Shown: positions 1-8,099, counted from the first letter of the stretch. The stretch is DNA of 64,000 nt from Terrihabitans soli (GCF_014191545.1 NZ_AP023361.1:1144501-1208500), one strand, 5' to 3'. Numbers and translations: made by a program. Notes: generated by a model not told the origin, from the sequence alone.

Positions 1-23
1 CCAAACTGATCAGAGCGCGCTGA

Positions 24-35
24 ATTGTCAACAAT
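24..35. promoter_or_regulatory. Palindrome ATTGTCAACAAT upstream of pdxA-like gene
   Basis: A perfect 5-2-5 inverted repeat, ATTGT-CA-ACAAT, lies about 180 bases before the start of the PdxA-like gene, inside an AT-rich stretch (1-130) that stands out from the surrounding GC-rich DNA. GntR/FadR-family regulators often bind TTGTnnACAA-like dyads, so an operator is a reasonable guess. The regulator is not visible, and the left neighbour lies outside the window. Confidence 0.35.
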
Positions 36-211
36 AGTCTGAATGAAGGTTCGGTGTTTGAAGTCCGATAAACGACAGAAAATACAATAATATCAGTAAG
101 TAATGGCTCTTTCAGTGATGATTTTTATGGTCCTGTTGGTTGTCGAGGCTGTTGACACTTAGGCCGGAAGGAGTCTCTCTTCGGGCCACGCACATCCGTG
201 GAGACCTTGAG

Positions 212-1240
212 ATGACCGCCAGTGACCGGCCCGTAATTGCTCTCACCCCCGGCGACTGCACGGGCATTGGTCCGGAACAGACCGCCAAGCTCCTGGCGGC
301 CGGGCGGATGAATGAGGTCGCAAGGCTGGTCGTGATCGGCGATAGCCGGGTTCTGGAATTCGGCGCCAAGCAGGCGGGCGTGAAGCTCAATCTCCACCGC
401 TATCAGTCGCCGGCCGCGGTCGACTGGGAGGCGGACGGCATCCCGATTGTCGATCTCGGCAATACCGATCCGGCCGAGTTTCCCCTCGGCGTCGCCAGCC
501 CCAAATCCGGCAAGCTGACGGGCGATACTTTGGCCCGCGCCATCGATTTCGCCAAAGCCGGCGAGCTCGACGGCATCACCTTCGCGCCGCTGAACAAGCA
601 GGCCATGTTCAAGGGTGGCTGGGAATTCCCGGACGAACACAAAATGTTCGCCCATCTTCTCGACCACAAAGGCATGTTCAGCGAAATGAACGTGCTCGAG
701 GGCCAGTGGATGACGCGCGTCACCTCGCATGTCTCGCTGCGCACGGCGGTCGAGCAGGTCACTTTCGATTCGATCTGCCGGGCGCTGAAGCTCGCGGATG
801 AGACCATGCGCATGGCCGGCATCGAAAAGCCGCGCATCGCGGTCGCCGCGCTCAACCCGCATGCGGGCGAGGGCGGTCTGTTCGGCACGGAAGAAATCGA
901 CATCATCCGCCCCGCCGTCGAACACATGGCCAAACAGGGTATCGACTGCAAAGGCCCGTTCCCGTCCGACACCGTCTATCTGAAGGCGTTTGCCGGAGAC
1001 TATGACAGCGTGCTGGCGATGTATCACGACCAGGGTCAGATCGCGACGAAGCTCAAGGGCTTCAACAAGGGCGTGACGATCACCGCCGGACTCGACGTCG
1101 TCTTTACGACACCGGCGCACGGCACCGCCTTCGACATCGTCGGCAAGGGCGTTGCCAATATCGGTGCGTTCGAATCGGCGGTGCAGCTTGCCTCGCAGGT
1201 CGCCAGCCGCAAAAAGGCGGCCCGCGCCAAAGCGGCATGA
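212..1240 (+). CDS. PdxA-family 4-phosphate dehydrogenase
   Basis: The protein (342 aa) belongs to the PdxA family of metal-dependent NAD(P) dehydrogenases that oxidise and decarboxylate 4-phosphorylated hydroxy acids. Classical PdxA acts in pyridoxal-phosphate synthesis; PdxA2-type relatives act on erythronate or threonate 4-phosphate. The three metal-binding histidines are present as H173 (SHVSLR), H217 (NPHAGEGG) and H272 (YHDQG), spaced almost as in E. coli PdxA (166/211/266). The ATG at 212 has GGAG eight bases upstream; the open frame extends to 140, but that part is not family-like. The rsmA/surA neighbours typical of biosynthetic pdxA are absent, so a catabolic PdxA2-like role is possible. 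Family is certain; substrate is not. Confidence 0.88.
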   Translation: MTASDRPVIALTPGDCTGIGPEQTAKLLAAGRMNEVARLVVIGDSRVLEFGAKQAGVKLNLHRYQSPAAVDWEADGIPIVDLGNTDPAEFPLGVASPKSGKLTGDTLARAIDFAKAGELDGITFAPLNKQAMFKGGWEFPDEHKMFAHLLDHKGMFSEMNVLEGQWMTRVTSHVSLRTAVEQVTFDSICRALKLADETMRMAGIEKPRIAVAALNPHAGEGGLFGTEEIDIIRPAVEHMAKQGIDCKGPFPSDTVYLKAFAGDYDSVLAMYHDQGQIATKLKGFNKGVTITAGLDVVFTTPAHGTAFDIVGKGVANIGAFESAVQLASQVASRKKAARAKAA

Positions 1241-1243
1241 GGC

Positions 1244-2449
1244 TTATCGGCTCTTGAACACGTAAAGCCCGACATCGATCGTACCGGCGCGGAAACCGCC
1301 TTCGCAATAAGCGAGGTAGTAATCCCACATGCGCAGGAAGCGGCGGTCGAAGCCGAGTTTCTCGACATCTTCGCGCGCCGTATGGAAACGCTGCCGCCAG
1401 TCGGCGAGGGTGTTGGCATAGCCGAGGCCGAAGGCTTCCGAATGCACAAGGTCAAGGCCGGCCGCTTTGGCATGCGCGCGCATTGAGGTCTTTGTCGGCA
1501 GCATGCCGCCGGGAAAAATATAGCGCTGGATGAAATCCGGGTTGCGGCGGTAACTCTCGAACCTGTCCTCATTGATAGTGATCGCCTGAATGACGGCGGA
1601 GCCACCGTCGGCCAACCGCTCACGCAGCACGTCGAAATAGGACGGCCAGTACTTCTCGCCGACGGCTTCGATCATTTCGATGGAGACAATACGGTCGAAG
1701 CGGCCGGTGACATCGCGGTAATCCTCGAGCCTGATATCGGCGCGCTGGCCGAAAGAGTTCAGGCGTGTACGCGCATAGTCGGCTTGTTCATTCGACAGCG
1801 TCAGCCCGGTCAGCGAACAGCCCTCGTCGAGAACACGTTCCGCCACCGCGCCCCATCCGCAGCCGATCTCCAGCACGCGCTCATAGCCATCGAGATCGAG
1901 CAGTTCGAGAATGCGGTCGAGCTTGCGCGCCTGCGCCGTCTCCAGCGTGTCGCCCGGCGCGTAGATCGCCGAGGAATATTGCATGCCGCCATCCAGCCAC
2001 AGCCGGTAGAAGGAATTGCCAAGATCGTAATGGAACTGGATGTTCTTGCGGCTTCCGGTGCGCGTATTGCTGCGCGCCCGGTGCCAGACCTGCGAGGCGA
2101 CCCGCGCCGCCCATGAGCGCCCGGCGGCATCGAGCGCGTTGGCATTGCGGGCAAAGAACTCGATGGTCGCCGGCAGATCGGGGCTTGTCCATTCGCCTTC
2201 GATAAAGCCCGCGGCAAAACCGAGATCGCCCGACATCGCAATGCGCCTCAGCGCACGCCAGTCGCGAAGGATGATCGAGGCAGAGGGCCCGTCATGATCG
2301 CCGCGCACCTCGAGCGGCTCGCCGCTCGGCAGGTGGACGTGGATCGTGCCGCAATGAACGCGCCCCAGCACGGCTTTCAGCAGCCGCGCCGTCAGGCGCG
2401 AGGGAACGGTGCCCGGCAGCGTGAAGGCGGTCTGGTTATGTGCGGACAT
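1244..2449 (-). CDS. Cyclopropane-fatty-acid synthase-like lipid methyltransferase
   Basis: SAM-dependent methyltransferase (401 aa) of the Cfa/CMAS family, which methylates double bonds of membrane phospholipid acyl chains. The SAM-binding glycine motif VLEIGCGWG is at residues 192-200, and the family signature FHYDLGNSFY starts at 139. It is the third gene of a tight minus-strand operon (FAD oxidoreductase, DUF1365, this gene) and overlaps the DUF1365 stop by 14 bases. Next to rpoE-chrR this matches the lipid-remodelling genes controlled by sigma-E in Rhodobacter, where Cfa-like enzymes are tied to singlet-oxygen stress and to methylated or furan fatty acids. Whether this copy makes cyclopropane, methyl-branched or furan-precursor lipids cannot be read from sequence. 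Confidence 0.9.
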   Translation of the reverse strand: MSAHNQTAFTLPGTVPSRLTARLLKAVLGRVHCGTIHVHLPSGEPLEVRGDHDGPSASIILRDWRALRRIAMSGDLGFAAGFIEGEWTSPDLPATIEFFARNANALDAAGRSWAARVASQVWHRARSNTRTGSRKNIQFHYDLGNSFYRLWLDGGMQYSSAIYAPGDTLETAQARKLDRILELLDLDGYERVLEIGCGWGAVAERVLDEGCSLTGLTLSNEQADYARTRLNSFGQRADIRLEDYRDVTGRFDRIVSIEMIEAVGEKYWPSYFDVLRERLADGGSAVIQAITINEDRFESYRRNPDFIQRYIFPGGMLPTKTSMRAHAKAAGLDLVHSEAFGLGYANTLADWRQRFHTAREDVEKLGFDRRFLRMWDYYLAYCEGGFRAGTIDVGLYVFKSR

Positions 2450-3242
2450 CGGAAACCGCCTTTGAAGTCACGAATGTTACGGGAGAGGACGGCGGGGCAG
2501 GCCGGTGCGTCAGCCGCACGCCTTTGACCCACAGCTTCAGCGCCTCCCAATGGATGCCGACGACGACTTTGAGTGTGAGAAGGGGGTGGGTGAGCGCGGC
2601 GCGGATCAGCGCGCGGTCCGAAAACTCCGAACGCATGCCGATCATCGAGGCTGAGATCAAAAGCCCCTCAGGGTCGGAACCGCGCACCGTGAGCGAGACG
2701 GTTTCGTCCGGCTCCATCACCCGGAAGTCATAAGTGATGTTCATGTCGATGAAGGGCGAGACGTACAGCTCTTTGCGCGCCGACTGCTTGATCGATTGGC
2801 GCTGCCTGGCCTCGTCGCGATCGACGGGGATGAGATAGGAATGCCGCTGACCGAAGGTGTTGGTCACTTCATAGATGATCGCGGCCAGCTCGCCCGTCTT
2901 GCGATGGCAGAAATAGACCGAGATCGGATTGAACACATAGCCAAAAACGCGCGGCATACAGAGAAGGCGGATGGCGCCGCCCGGAAGATCGAGCCCGGCA
3001 TCCGTCAGCACGGTTTCGATCTGCCGGCGCAGCGGGACATTGCTCGCGGTCGCATGGTCGGATTGCGAAAACGAAAACAGATTGAAACGGCCAAGGCTGA
3101 AGAAGCGCAGCGACTTCGACAGGGTTTCCAGTTCGTCGAGATCGAGCAGGAACCAGAACACGCGATAGGACAATCGGTGCTTTTTGGGCCGTGTCCGGAC
3201 ATGGGTGACGGAGCCGGTATAGATGCCGGAGGAAAAACTCAT
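2436..3242 (-). CDS. DUF1365 family protein
   Basis: A 268-aa protein starting MSFSSGIYTG, typical of DUF1365. Family members nearly always sit between an FAD amine-oxidase-like gene and a Cfa-like methyltransferase, as here. The ATG at 3242 overlaps the stop of the upstream FAD oxidoreductase as ATGA, so translation is probably coupled; the frame stays open to 3434, but the extra arginine-rich residues are the antisense shadow of the neighbour. The segment RVFGYVFNPISVYFC is the best conserved stretch. Biochemical role unknown; context implies a part in modifying membrane fatty acids under RpoE control. Confidence 0.88.
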   Translation of the reverse strand: MSFSSGIYTGSVTHVRTRPKKHRLSYRVFWFLLDLDELETLSKSLRFFSLGRFNLFSFSQSDHATASNVPLRRQIETVLTDAGLDLPGGAIRLLCMPRVFGYVFNPISVYFCHRKTGELAAIIYEVTNTFGQRHSYLIPVDRDEARQRQSIKQSARKELYVSPFIDMNITYDFRVMEPDETVSLTVRGSDPEGLLISASMIGMRSEFSDRALIRAALTHPLLTLKVVVGIHWEALKLWVKGVRLTHRPAPPSSPVTFVTSKAVSDVRT

Positions 3243-4573
3243 GACGGTGCGTGCTCCGTCATGCCGACAGAGCGCACATGAATGCGCCCGCTCTCGTTCT
3301 CGACATTCCAGGGCCGCCGGACGCCGCCGAGCTGTTCGGCGACAGCGAGCCCCGATTGCAGGCCGTCCTCGTGGAATCCCGAGCCGAAATGCGCGCCGCA
3401 GAACCATGTCTGGCGCTCGCCCTGCAGCGACCACAACTCCTCTTGCGCGCGCATCGCCGCGCCATCGAACAGCGGATGTTCGTAAAGCTCGCTCATCAGA
3501 ATCGTGCCGGCGCGCGGCGGATAAGCGGGGTTGAGCGTGACGAACAGATTGCGTCCTTCAATGCCCTGAAGGCGGTTCATCCAATAGGTGACGCAGAGTT
3601 CGTCATTGGCATCGAGATAGTTCCAGCTCGACCAGGCGGTTTTGCGGATCGGCATCAGATGCTCGTCGCAATGCAGCACGGCAAGATTCTTCGAATAGCG
3701 GAACGCGCCAAGGAGGCGCTGTTCGTCCGGTGAAGGGTCATCGAGCAAAGCCAGCGCCTGATCGGCATGCGTGGCGATGACGACGCGGTCGAAAAGCGTT
3801 TTGCGGCCATTGCCGTGATCGACGATGACCCCGTTTGCCGTGCGCCGCACGCGCGCGGAGCCGGCGCCGGTATAGATCGTGCCGGAGATCCGGCGCGCCA
3901 GCTTCTCGACATAGACGCGGCTGCCGCCGTCGACGGTGCGCCATTCGGGTCGGTCGTTCAGCTGCAGGAGGCCGTGATTGCAGCAAAAGCGCAGAAAGCT
4001 TGCCGCAGGATAATCGAGCACATCGCGCGCCGCCGTCGACCAGATGGCTGCGGCCATCGGCAGGATGTGATCGTCGCGGAGCGCGGCGCTGTAGCCTTCG
4101 CGGTTCAGATAACTGCCGAGCGAGATGTCGCTGTCGGCAAGCCGCACGAGATCCTTCGGTGCGTTGCGGTAAAGGCGGCGCAGATCGCGCAGCATCGACC
4201 AGAAGCGCGGGCGAAAGAGATTGGATTTCTGGGCGAACAAGCCGCCAAACCCGGTGCCGGAATATTCGAGACGCCCGCCGCCGAGCGAGACGGCGAAAGA
4301 CATATCCGACGGCTTTGTCGGAACGCCGAGATGGGAAAACAGCGCCGTGAGGTTCGGATAGGTGCGCTCGTTATAGACAATGAAGCCGGTGTCGACGGGC
4401 AAAGGCCGCTTCGTGCCGATATCGACCGTATGCGCATGCCCGCCCAGCCGCTCGGCACGCTCATAGAGTGTGACGCGGTGGCGGGCCGATAAAAGCCAGG
4501 CGCAGGAAAGGCCGGAAATTCCCGACCCGATAACTGCGATATTAAGCGGTCCGTCTGAAAGATCCGCTTCCAT
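3239..4573 (-). CDS. FAD-dependent oxidoreductase (amine-oxidase-like)
   Basis: A 444-aa flavoprotein of the NAD(P)/FAD amine-oxidase/desaturase-like superfamily. The Rossmann motif IAVIGSGISGLSCAWLL lies within the first 30 residues and a conserved TGFIVYNERTYPNL block follows. The ATG at 4573 is preferred because GGAGGG stands five bases before it; an in-frame ATG at 4597 has no ribosome site. It is the first gene of the operon, read from an RpoE-type promoter 60-80 bases upstream. Homologues linked to Cfa and DUF1365 are associated with desaturation or oxidation of methylated acyl chains in Rhodobacter; the role here is inferred from that arrangement. Confidence 0.87.
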   Translation of the reverse strand: MEADLSDGPLNIAVIGSGISGLSCAWLLSARHRVTLYERAERLGGHAHTVDIGTKRPLPVDTGFIVYNERTYPNLTALFSHLGVPTKPSDMSFAVSLGGGRLEYSGTGFGGLFAQKSNLFRPRFWSMLRDLRRLYRNAPKDLVRLADSDISLGSYLNREGYSAALRDDHILPMAAAIWSTAARDVLDYPAASFLRFCCNHGLLQLNDRPEWRTVDGGSRVYVEKLARRISGTIYTGAGSARVRRTANGVIVDHGNGRKTLFDRVVIATHADQALALLDDPSPDEQRLLGAFRYSKNLAVLHCDEHLMPIRKTAWSSWNYLDANDELCVTYWMNRLQGIEGRNLFVTLNPAYPPRAGTILMSELYEHPLFDGAAMRAQEELWSLQGERQTWFCGAHFGSGFHEDGLQSGLAVAEQLGGVRRPWNVENESGRIHVRSVGMTEHAPS

Positions 4574-4626
4574 AAAGCCCTCCAGCTCGGCAGCCATCGC
4601 CCGGAGCGCTGGGGCTGCTATAAGCT

Positions 4627-4654
4627 GATACGAAGGCTCAGGCTTTTTGGATCA
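4627..4654 (-). promoter_or_regulatory. RpoE-type promoter for FAD oxidoreductase-DUF1365-cfa operon
   Basis: Read on the minus strand: TGATCC (4654-4649), 16 bases, then CGTATC (4632-4627). This matches the alphaproteobacterial RpoE(ChrR) consensus TGATCC-N18-TA. It lies back to back with the rpoE promoter at 4662-4689, only 7 bases separating the two -35 hexamers. Confidence 0.82.
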
Positions 4655-4661
4655 ACCGGAC

Positions 4662-4689
4662 TGATCCAAAACCTGCTTTGCTTCGTAAA
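4662..4689 (+). promoter_or_regulatory. rpoEp: RpoE-type autoregulatory promoter of rpoE-chrR
   Basis: TGATCC (4662-4667), 16 bases, then CGTAAA (4684-4689). The expected transcript start, about 4696, falls practically on the first in-frame ATG of rpoE (4698). That argues for either a leaderless message or initiation at the next ATG, 4758. Confidence 0.82.
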
Positions 4690-4757
4690 AAGGCCTGATG
4701 AATGGCGCGATCCAAACCCTTCCGGCTCCTTGGGGCTTCCCGGGGGCATTCCTGAAC

Positions 4758-5315
4758 ATGCCGCAGCCGGCTGGCGGCGCCGATTTCGGGCGCCTTATCG
4801 TGGCCGTTGCCGAGGCCCGCGACCGGGAGGCTTTCGCGCGCCTGTTCGGCCATTTCGCGCCCCGCCTCAAAGCGTTTCTGATGCGCGCGGGCGCGGATGC
4901 GGCCGCGGCTGAAGATTTTGCCCAGGAAGCCATGCTGATCGTCTGGCACAAGGCGTCTCTCTACGATCCCGCGCGGGCGGCGCCGAGCTCCTGGATCTTC
5001 ACCATCGCCCGCAATCTTCGGATCGATACGCTCCGCCGCAACCGCTATGCGCCCCGCGATATCGATCCCAGCGATCTGCCCGATGCGCCGCTGCAGCCCG
5101 ATGCGGCGTTTGACGGCAGCGAAGGTGCGCGCCGTGTGCGCGCGGCGCTGGCCGCTTTGCCCGAAGAGCAGAGAAAGGTTTTGCTGCTGTCCTATTTCAG
5201 CGATCTCGCCCATGGCGAAATTTCGCGCCGGCTCGATATGCCGCTCGGCACGGTGAAGTCGCGGCTCAGGCTTGCGGTGGCGCGCCTGCGCGAGACGCTT
5301 GGAGATCTGTCATGA
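4758..5315 (+). CDS. rpoE: ECF sigma factor RpoE (ChrR-partnered group)
   Basis: ECF sigma factor (185 aa from 4758; 205 if read from 4698). Region 2 includes FARLFGHFAPRLKAFL and DFAQEAMLIVWHKA; region 4 ends with LPEEQRKVLLLSYFSDLAHGE and GTVKSRLRLAV, the -35-binding helix. The immediately following chrR overlaps by four bases (ATGA), which fixes the assignment to the RpoE-ChrR pair that responds to singlet oxygen in Rhodobacter. I chose 4758 because the predicted promoter would start transcription at about 4696 and because the known homologue has only about 14 residues before the conserved part; 4698 remains possible. Confidence 0.93.
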   Translation: MPQPAGGADFGRLIVAVAEARDREAFARLFGHFAPRLKAFLMRAGADAAAAEDFAQEAMLIVWHKASLYDPARAAPSSWIFTIARNLRIDTLRRNRYAPRDIDPSDLPDAPLQPDAAFDGSEGARRVRAALAALPEEQRKVLLLSYFSDLAHGEISRRLDMPLGTVKSRLRLAVARLRETLGDLS

Positions 5316-5950
5316 GCATAACTCATGTGCCGAGCGACGAGACCATGCTGGCCTATGCGGCCGGCACGCTGTCCTGTGCGCAGAGGCTCGTCGTCGAAAC
5401 GCATCTTGCGCTGTGCGAACAATCGCGCGCCTGGGCCGGCACGCTCGAAGAGATCGGCGGCGTTCTGATCGAGGATATCGATCCGGTGGACGTCGCGCCC
5501 GATGCTCTCGATCGCGTTTTCGCGCGCATCGATGCGATGCCCGCGGAGCCGAAATCTGCCGTGTCCGATGCCGAGATCGCCGCGCTTCCCGAACCGCTGC
5601 GTCACTATCCCATGTCTCCCTGGCGCAAGGCCGGACGCGGCACGTTCATCCGCTATGTGCTGACGCCCGAGGAGGGCGATCACCGCCTGATCCTGTTCAA
5701 GATCGATCCCGGCAAAAAAATGCCCCAGCACTCGCATTCGGGCCAGGAACTGACCTGCGTGATTTCCGGCTCCTATTCGGATGAGAGCGGACGCTACGGC
5801 CCCGGCGATTTCGAGGAGGCAGGCGATGATTTCAGCCATCGCCCGGTCATCGATTCCGATGAGCCGTGCATCTGCATCGTCGCGCTGACGGGCAAGATGA
5901 AGCTGGAAGGCTTTGTCGGGCGTCTGCTGCAGCCCTTCGTCCGGCTGTGA
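5312..5950 (+). CDS. chrR: ChrR zinc anti-sigma factor with cupin domain
   Basis: Anti-sigma factor (212 aa) that holds RpoE inactive until singlet oxygen or organic peroxide is present. The N-terminal zinc domain keeps H5, H31 and C35, but the position of the fourth ligand in Rhodobacter ChrR (C38) is serine here (CEQS). The C-terminal cupin domain keeps all four metal ligands: H140, H142, E146 and H176, one residue off the Rhodobacter numbering. Overlaps rpoE by ATGA and the next gene by GTGA. The serine may mean three-ligand or water-completed zinc binding; this is inference. Confidence 0.93.
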   Translation: MSITHVPSDETMLAYAAGTLSCAQRLVVETHLALCEQSRAWAGTLEEIGGVLIEDIDPVDVAPDALDRVFARIDAMPAEPKSAVSDAEIAALPEPLRHYPMSPWRKAGRGTFIRYVLTPEEGDHRLILFKIDPGKKMPQHSHSGQELTCVISGSYSDESGRYGPGDFEEAGDDFSHRPVIDSDEPCICIVALTGKMKLEGFVGRLLQPFVRL

Positions 5951-6804
5951 AGATATTCTTTGTCATCGCCGTTGGGGCGGCGGCTTTCCTTGGTTCTGCG
6001 TCCGTGATGCGCGACAGCTTTCTCGGTCTCATTACGCCGAGCGGCGGTGCGGCCCCCACTTTCTCCGTTTCCTATATGCCGGGCGAACGCGGCACGCTCG
6101 ACATCTATGCGCCTAAGGATGCGAAGAACGCGCCGGTCGTTGTCTTCTTCTACGGCGGCAGCTGGCAGATGGGCCGCAAGAGTCTCTATCGCTTTGTCGG
6201 CCACGCGCTCGCAAAGCGCGGTGTGGTCGCCGTCATTCCCGATTACCGCGTCTATCCGGAAGTGCGCTTTCCGGATTTTTTGAAAGACGGTGCCAAGGCT
6301 TTCAAATGGACGCATGACAATGCGGCTTCGTTTGGCGGCGACGCGAACCGCATTTTCGTCATGGGTCATTCGGCGGGTGCGCATATTGCGGCGATGCTGG
6401 CGCTCGATCCGCAATGGCTGAAAGGCGAGGGGCTCGATCCGGCAAGGAGTATTGCCGGTTTTGTCGGCCTGTCCGGTCCTTACGATTTCCTGCCGCTGCA
6501 GAGCGAAAATCTCGTCGCGGTCTTTAAGGGCAATAACCGGCCCGAAACACAGCCCATCAATTTCGCGACGGCCTCAGCGCCGCCGGCATTTCTGGCAACT
6601 GGCGATGAGGACGATGTCGTCCTGCCGCGCAATTCACAAAACCTTGCCGCCCGTCTGCGCGGCGCGGGTGCGTCCGTCGAGCAAGTGGTCTATCCGGGCC
6701 GCGGTCATTTCGGAACGATCATGGCGATGATCGGCCCGTTGCATTATCTCGCGCCCGTCGTCGATGACGTCGCGGGGTTCATCAATTCCCGGGGCGCGAG
6801 ATGA
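5947..6804 (+). CDS. Alpha/beta hydrolase (esterase-like)
   Basis: A 285-aa alpha/beta hydrolase starting at a GTG that overlaps the chrR stop. An N-terminal hydrophobic segment (FFVIAVGAAAFLGSASV) suggests a membrane anchor or signal peptide. The oxyanion-hole motif FFYGGSW and the nucleophile elbow GHSAGAH (Ser142) mark it as an esterase/lipase-like enzyme; the last third holds a likely catalytic Asp (GDEDDVV) and His (GRGHFG). Co-transcription with rpoE-chrR suggests a role in lipid turnover or repair in the RpoE response, but the substrate is unknown. Confidence 0.82.
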   Translation: MKIFFVIAVGAAAFLGSASVMRDSFLGLITPSGGAAPTFSVSYMPGERGTLDIYAPKDAKNAPVVVFFYGGSWQMGRKSLYRFVGHALAKRGVVAVIPDYRVYPEVRFPDFLKDGAKAFKWTHDNAASFGGDANRIFVMGHSAGAHIAAMLALDPQWLKGEGLDPARSIAGFVGLSGPYDFLPLQSENLVAVFKGNNRPETQPINFATASAPPAFLATGDEDDVVLPRNSQNLAARLRGAGASVEQVVYPGRGHFGTIMAMIGPLHYLAPVVDDVAGFINSRGAR

Positions 6805-7610
6805 CGCTTCCGCTGCTCGGACTCTTGATCGCGTGCGGCTTTCTCTCGGGCGTCATGTCTCTCGCCTGGATCGTTCAGTACAAGACTGGCAATGCCGGTT
6901 GGTCCGATGCGTTCTGGTCGTTCGGGCTCGGCCTTGCGGGCACCGTGCTGGCGCTGATCCCGGTCGCGGGAGAGGAAGATCCGACGACGCGCCAGATTGT
7001 GGTTGCCGTGCTTGTCGCCATCTGGGGTCTGCGCCTCGGCTCGCACATTGCGCGCCGCTCGCTCAAAGGGCCGGAAGACGCGCGCTATGCGCAGTTGCGC
7101 AAAGAATGGGGATCCGATTTCCAGCGCCGGCTTTTCATCTTCCTGCAGATTCAGGCAGCGGCCGGAGCCTTCCTTGTGCTGTCCGTGCTGGCTGCGGCGC
7201 AAAATCCAGATCCATCATTTCGCCCGCAGGACTGGCTTGCGATTGCGCTTCTCATCGTCGCGGTGACCGGCGAGGGGATCGCCGACCGTCAGCTCCGCGC
7301 CTTTGCGCACAATTCGAAAAACAAAGGCAAGGTTTGCGACACCGGTCTCTGGGCCTTCTCGCGCCATCCGAACTATTTCTTCGAATGGCTCGGCTGGTTC
7401 GCCTATGCGCTGTTTGCGATCGATCTTGCGGGCGCGCATGTCTGGGGCTGGCTCGCGCTAAGCGGTCCCGCCTTCATGTACTGGCTGCTGGTGCATGTCT
7501 CCGGCATTCCGCCGCTCGAAGCGCATATGCTGCGCTCGCGCAAGAAAGCCTTCGCCGCTTATCAGAAGCGCGTGCCGGCTTTCTTCCCGCGAACACCTTC
7601 AAGACGCTGA
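6801..7610 (+). CDS. DUF1295 / steroid 5-alpha-reductase-like membrane protein
   Basis: A 269-aa polytopic membrane protein of the DUF1295 family. The C-terminal signature GLWAFSRHPNYFFEWLGW is the conserved NADPH/lipid-binding part shared with steroid reductases and isoprenylcysteine methyltransferases. It overlaps the hydrolase by ATGA, making it the fourth gene of the rpoE operon. Its 3' end overlaps the convergent DUF2177 gene by 12 bases. Family members accompany Cfa/DUF1365 genes in many Proteobacteria, which points to oxidation or reduction of membrane lipids. Confidence 0.86.
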   Translation: MTLPLLGLLIACGFLSGVMSLAWIVQYKTGNAGWSDAFWSFGLGLAGTVLALIPVAGEEDPTTRQIVVAVLVAIWGLRLGSHIARRSLKGPEDARYAQLRKEWGSDFQRRLFIFLQIQAAAGAFLVLSVLAAAQNPDPSFRPQDWLAIALLIVAVTGEGIADRQLRAFAHNSKNKGKVCDTGLWAFSRHPNYFFEWLGWFAYALFAIDLAGAHVWGWLALSGPAFMYWLLVHVSGIPPLEAHMLRSRKKAFAAYQKRVPAFFPRTPSRR

Positions 7611-8018
7611 GCCGAACAGCTTCAGCAGCCAGGACGAAACGGCATATGCAAGCAGGCTTGCCGTGCCGCTGACGAATGTGCCCCACGCCATATCGATGGC
7701 CGTGACCTTGAACCCCCAGTTCCTGAGCGTCGCGTAGTTCGTCAAATCATAAGTGCCGTAGGCGAACAGGCCGAACAGCGCACCCCAGAGGAGGGCGGTG
7801 GTCCATTGGCCGTTTTTCAGCGCCGGCGCCACCGCGAAGATCACAAGGCCGATTGCATAGAACAGATAGAAGGCAATGGCCGGCGCGACCCGGAAGTCCT
7901 GAATGACGATATCGCCCAGCAGCGGCCGGTAGACCTTAGAGGCCATGGTCCCGAGCCAGAGCGTGTCGATGACCGAGAAGATGGCGAGAACGGACAGATA
8001 GGCGATGAGGTGCTGCAT
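7599..8018 (-). CDS. DUF2177 family membrane protein
   Basis: A 139-aa inner-membrane protein (MQHLIAYLSVLAIFSVIDTL...) with about four transmembrane helices, family DUF2177. The ATG at 8018 has AAGGAA upstream; the frame is open to 8078, but a promoter lies at 8040-8067, which would place that extension outside the message. DUF2177, DUF1295, Cfa and DUF1365 genes are found together in several bacterial groups, and this copy has its own RpoE-type promoter. Function unknown. Confidence 0.85.
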   Translation of the reverse strand: MQHLIAYLSVLAIFSVIDTLWLGTMASKVYRPLLGDIVIQDFRVAPAIAFYLFYAIGLVIFAVAPALKNGQWTTALLWGALFGLFAYGTYDLTNYATLRNWGFKVTAIDMAWGTFVSGTASLLAYAVSSWLLKLFGSAS

Positions 8019-8039
8019 GGGGGCGGGTTCCTTTCTCAA

Positions 8040-8067
8040 GGAACGAACCGCGCGCAAAGCTGGATCA
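8040..8067 (-). promoter_or_regulatory. RpoE-type promoter for DUF2177 gene
   Basis: On the minus strand TGATCC (8067-8062) is followed after exactly 16 bases by CGTTCC (8045-8040), the same spacing as the two promoters at 4.65 kb. The expected transcript start, about 8033, leaves a 15-base leader to the ATG at 8018. Confidence 0.75.
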
Positions 8068-8099
8068 CCGTGTATCACGATGGCGCCTGCAGGCTCGTC

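Noticed and set aside
125-1120. Long antisense frame opposite the pdxA-like gene
   Set aside because: Composition is that of a shadow of a GC-rich gene: Arg/Asp/His-rich, no family motif, no ribosome site.
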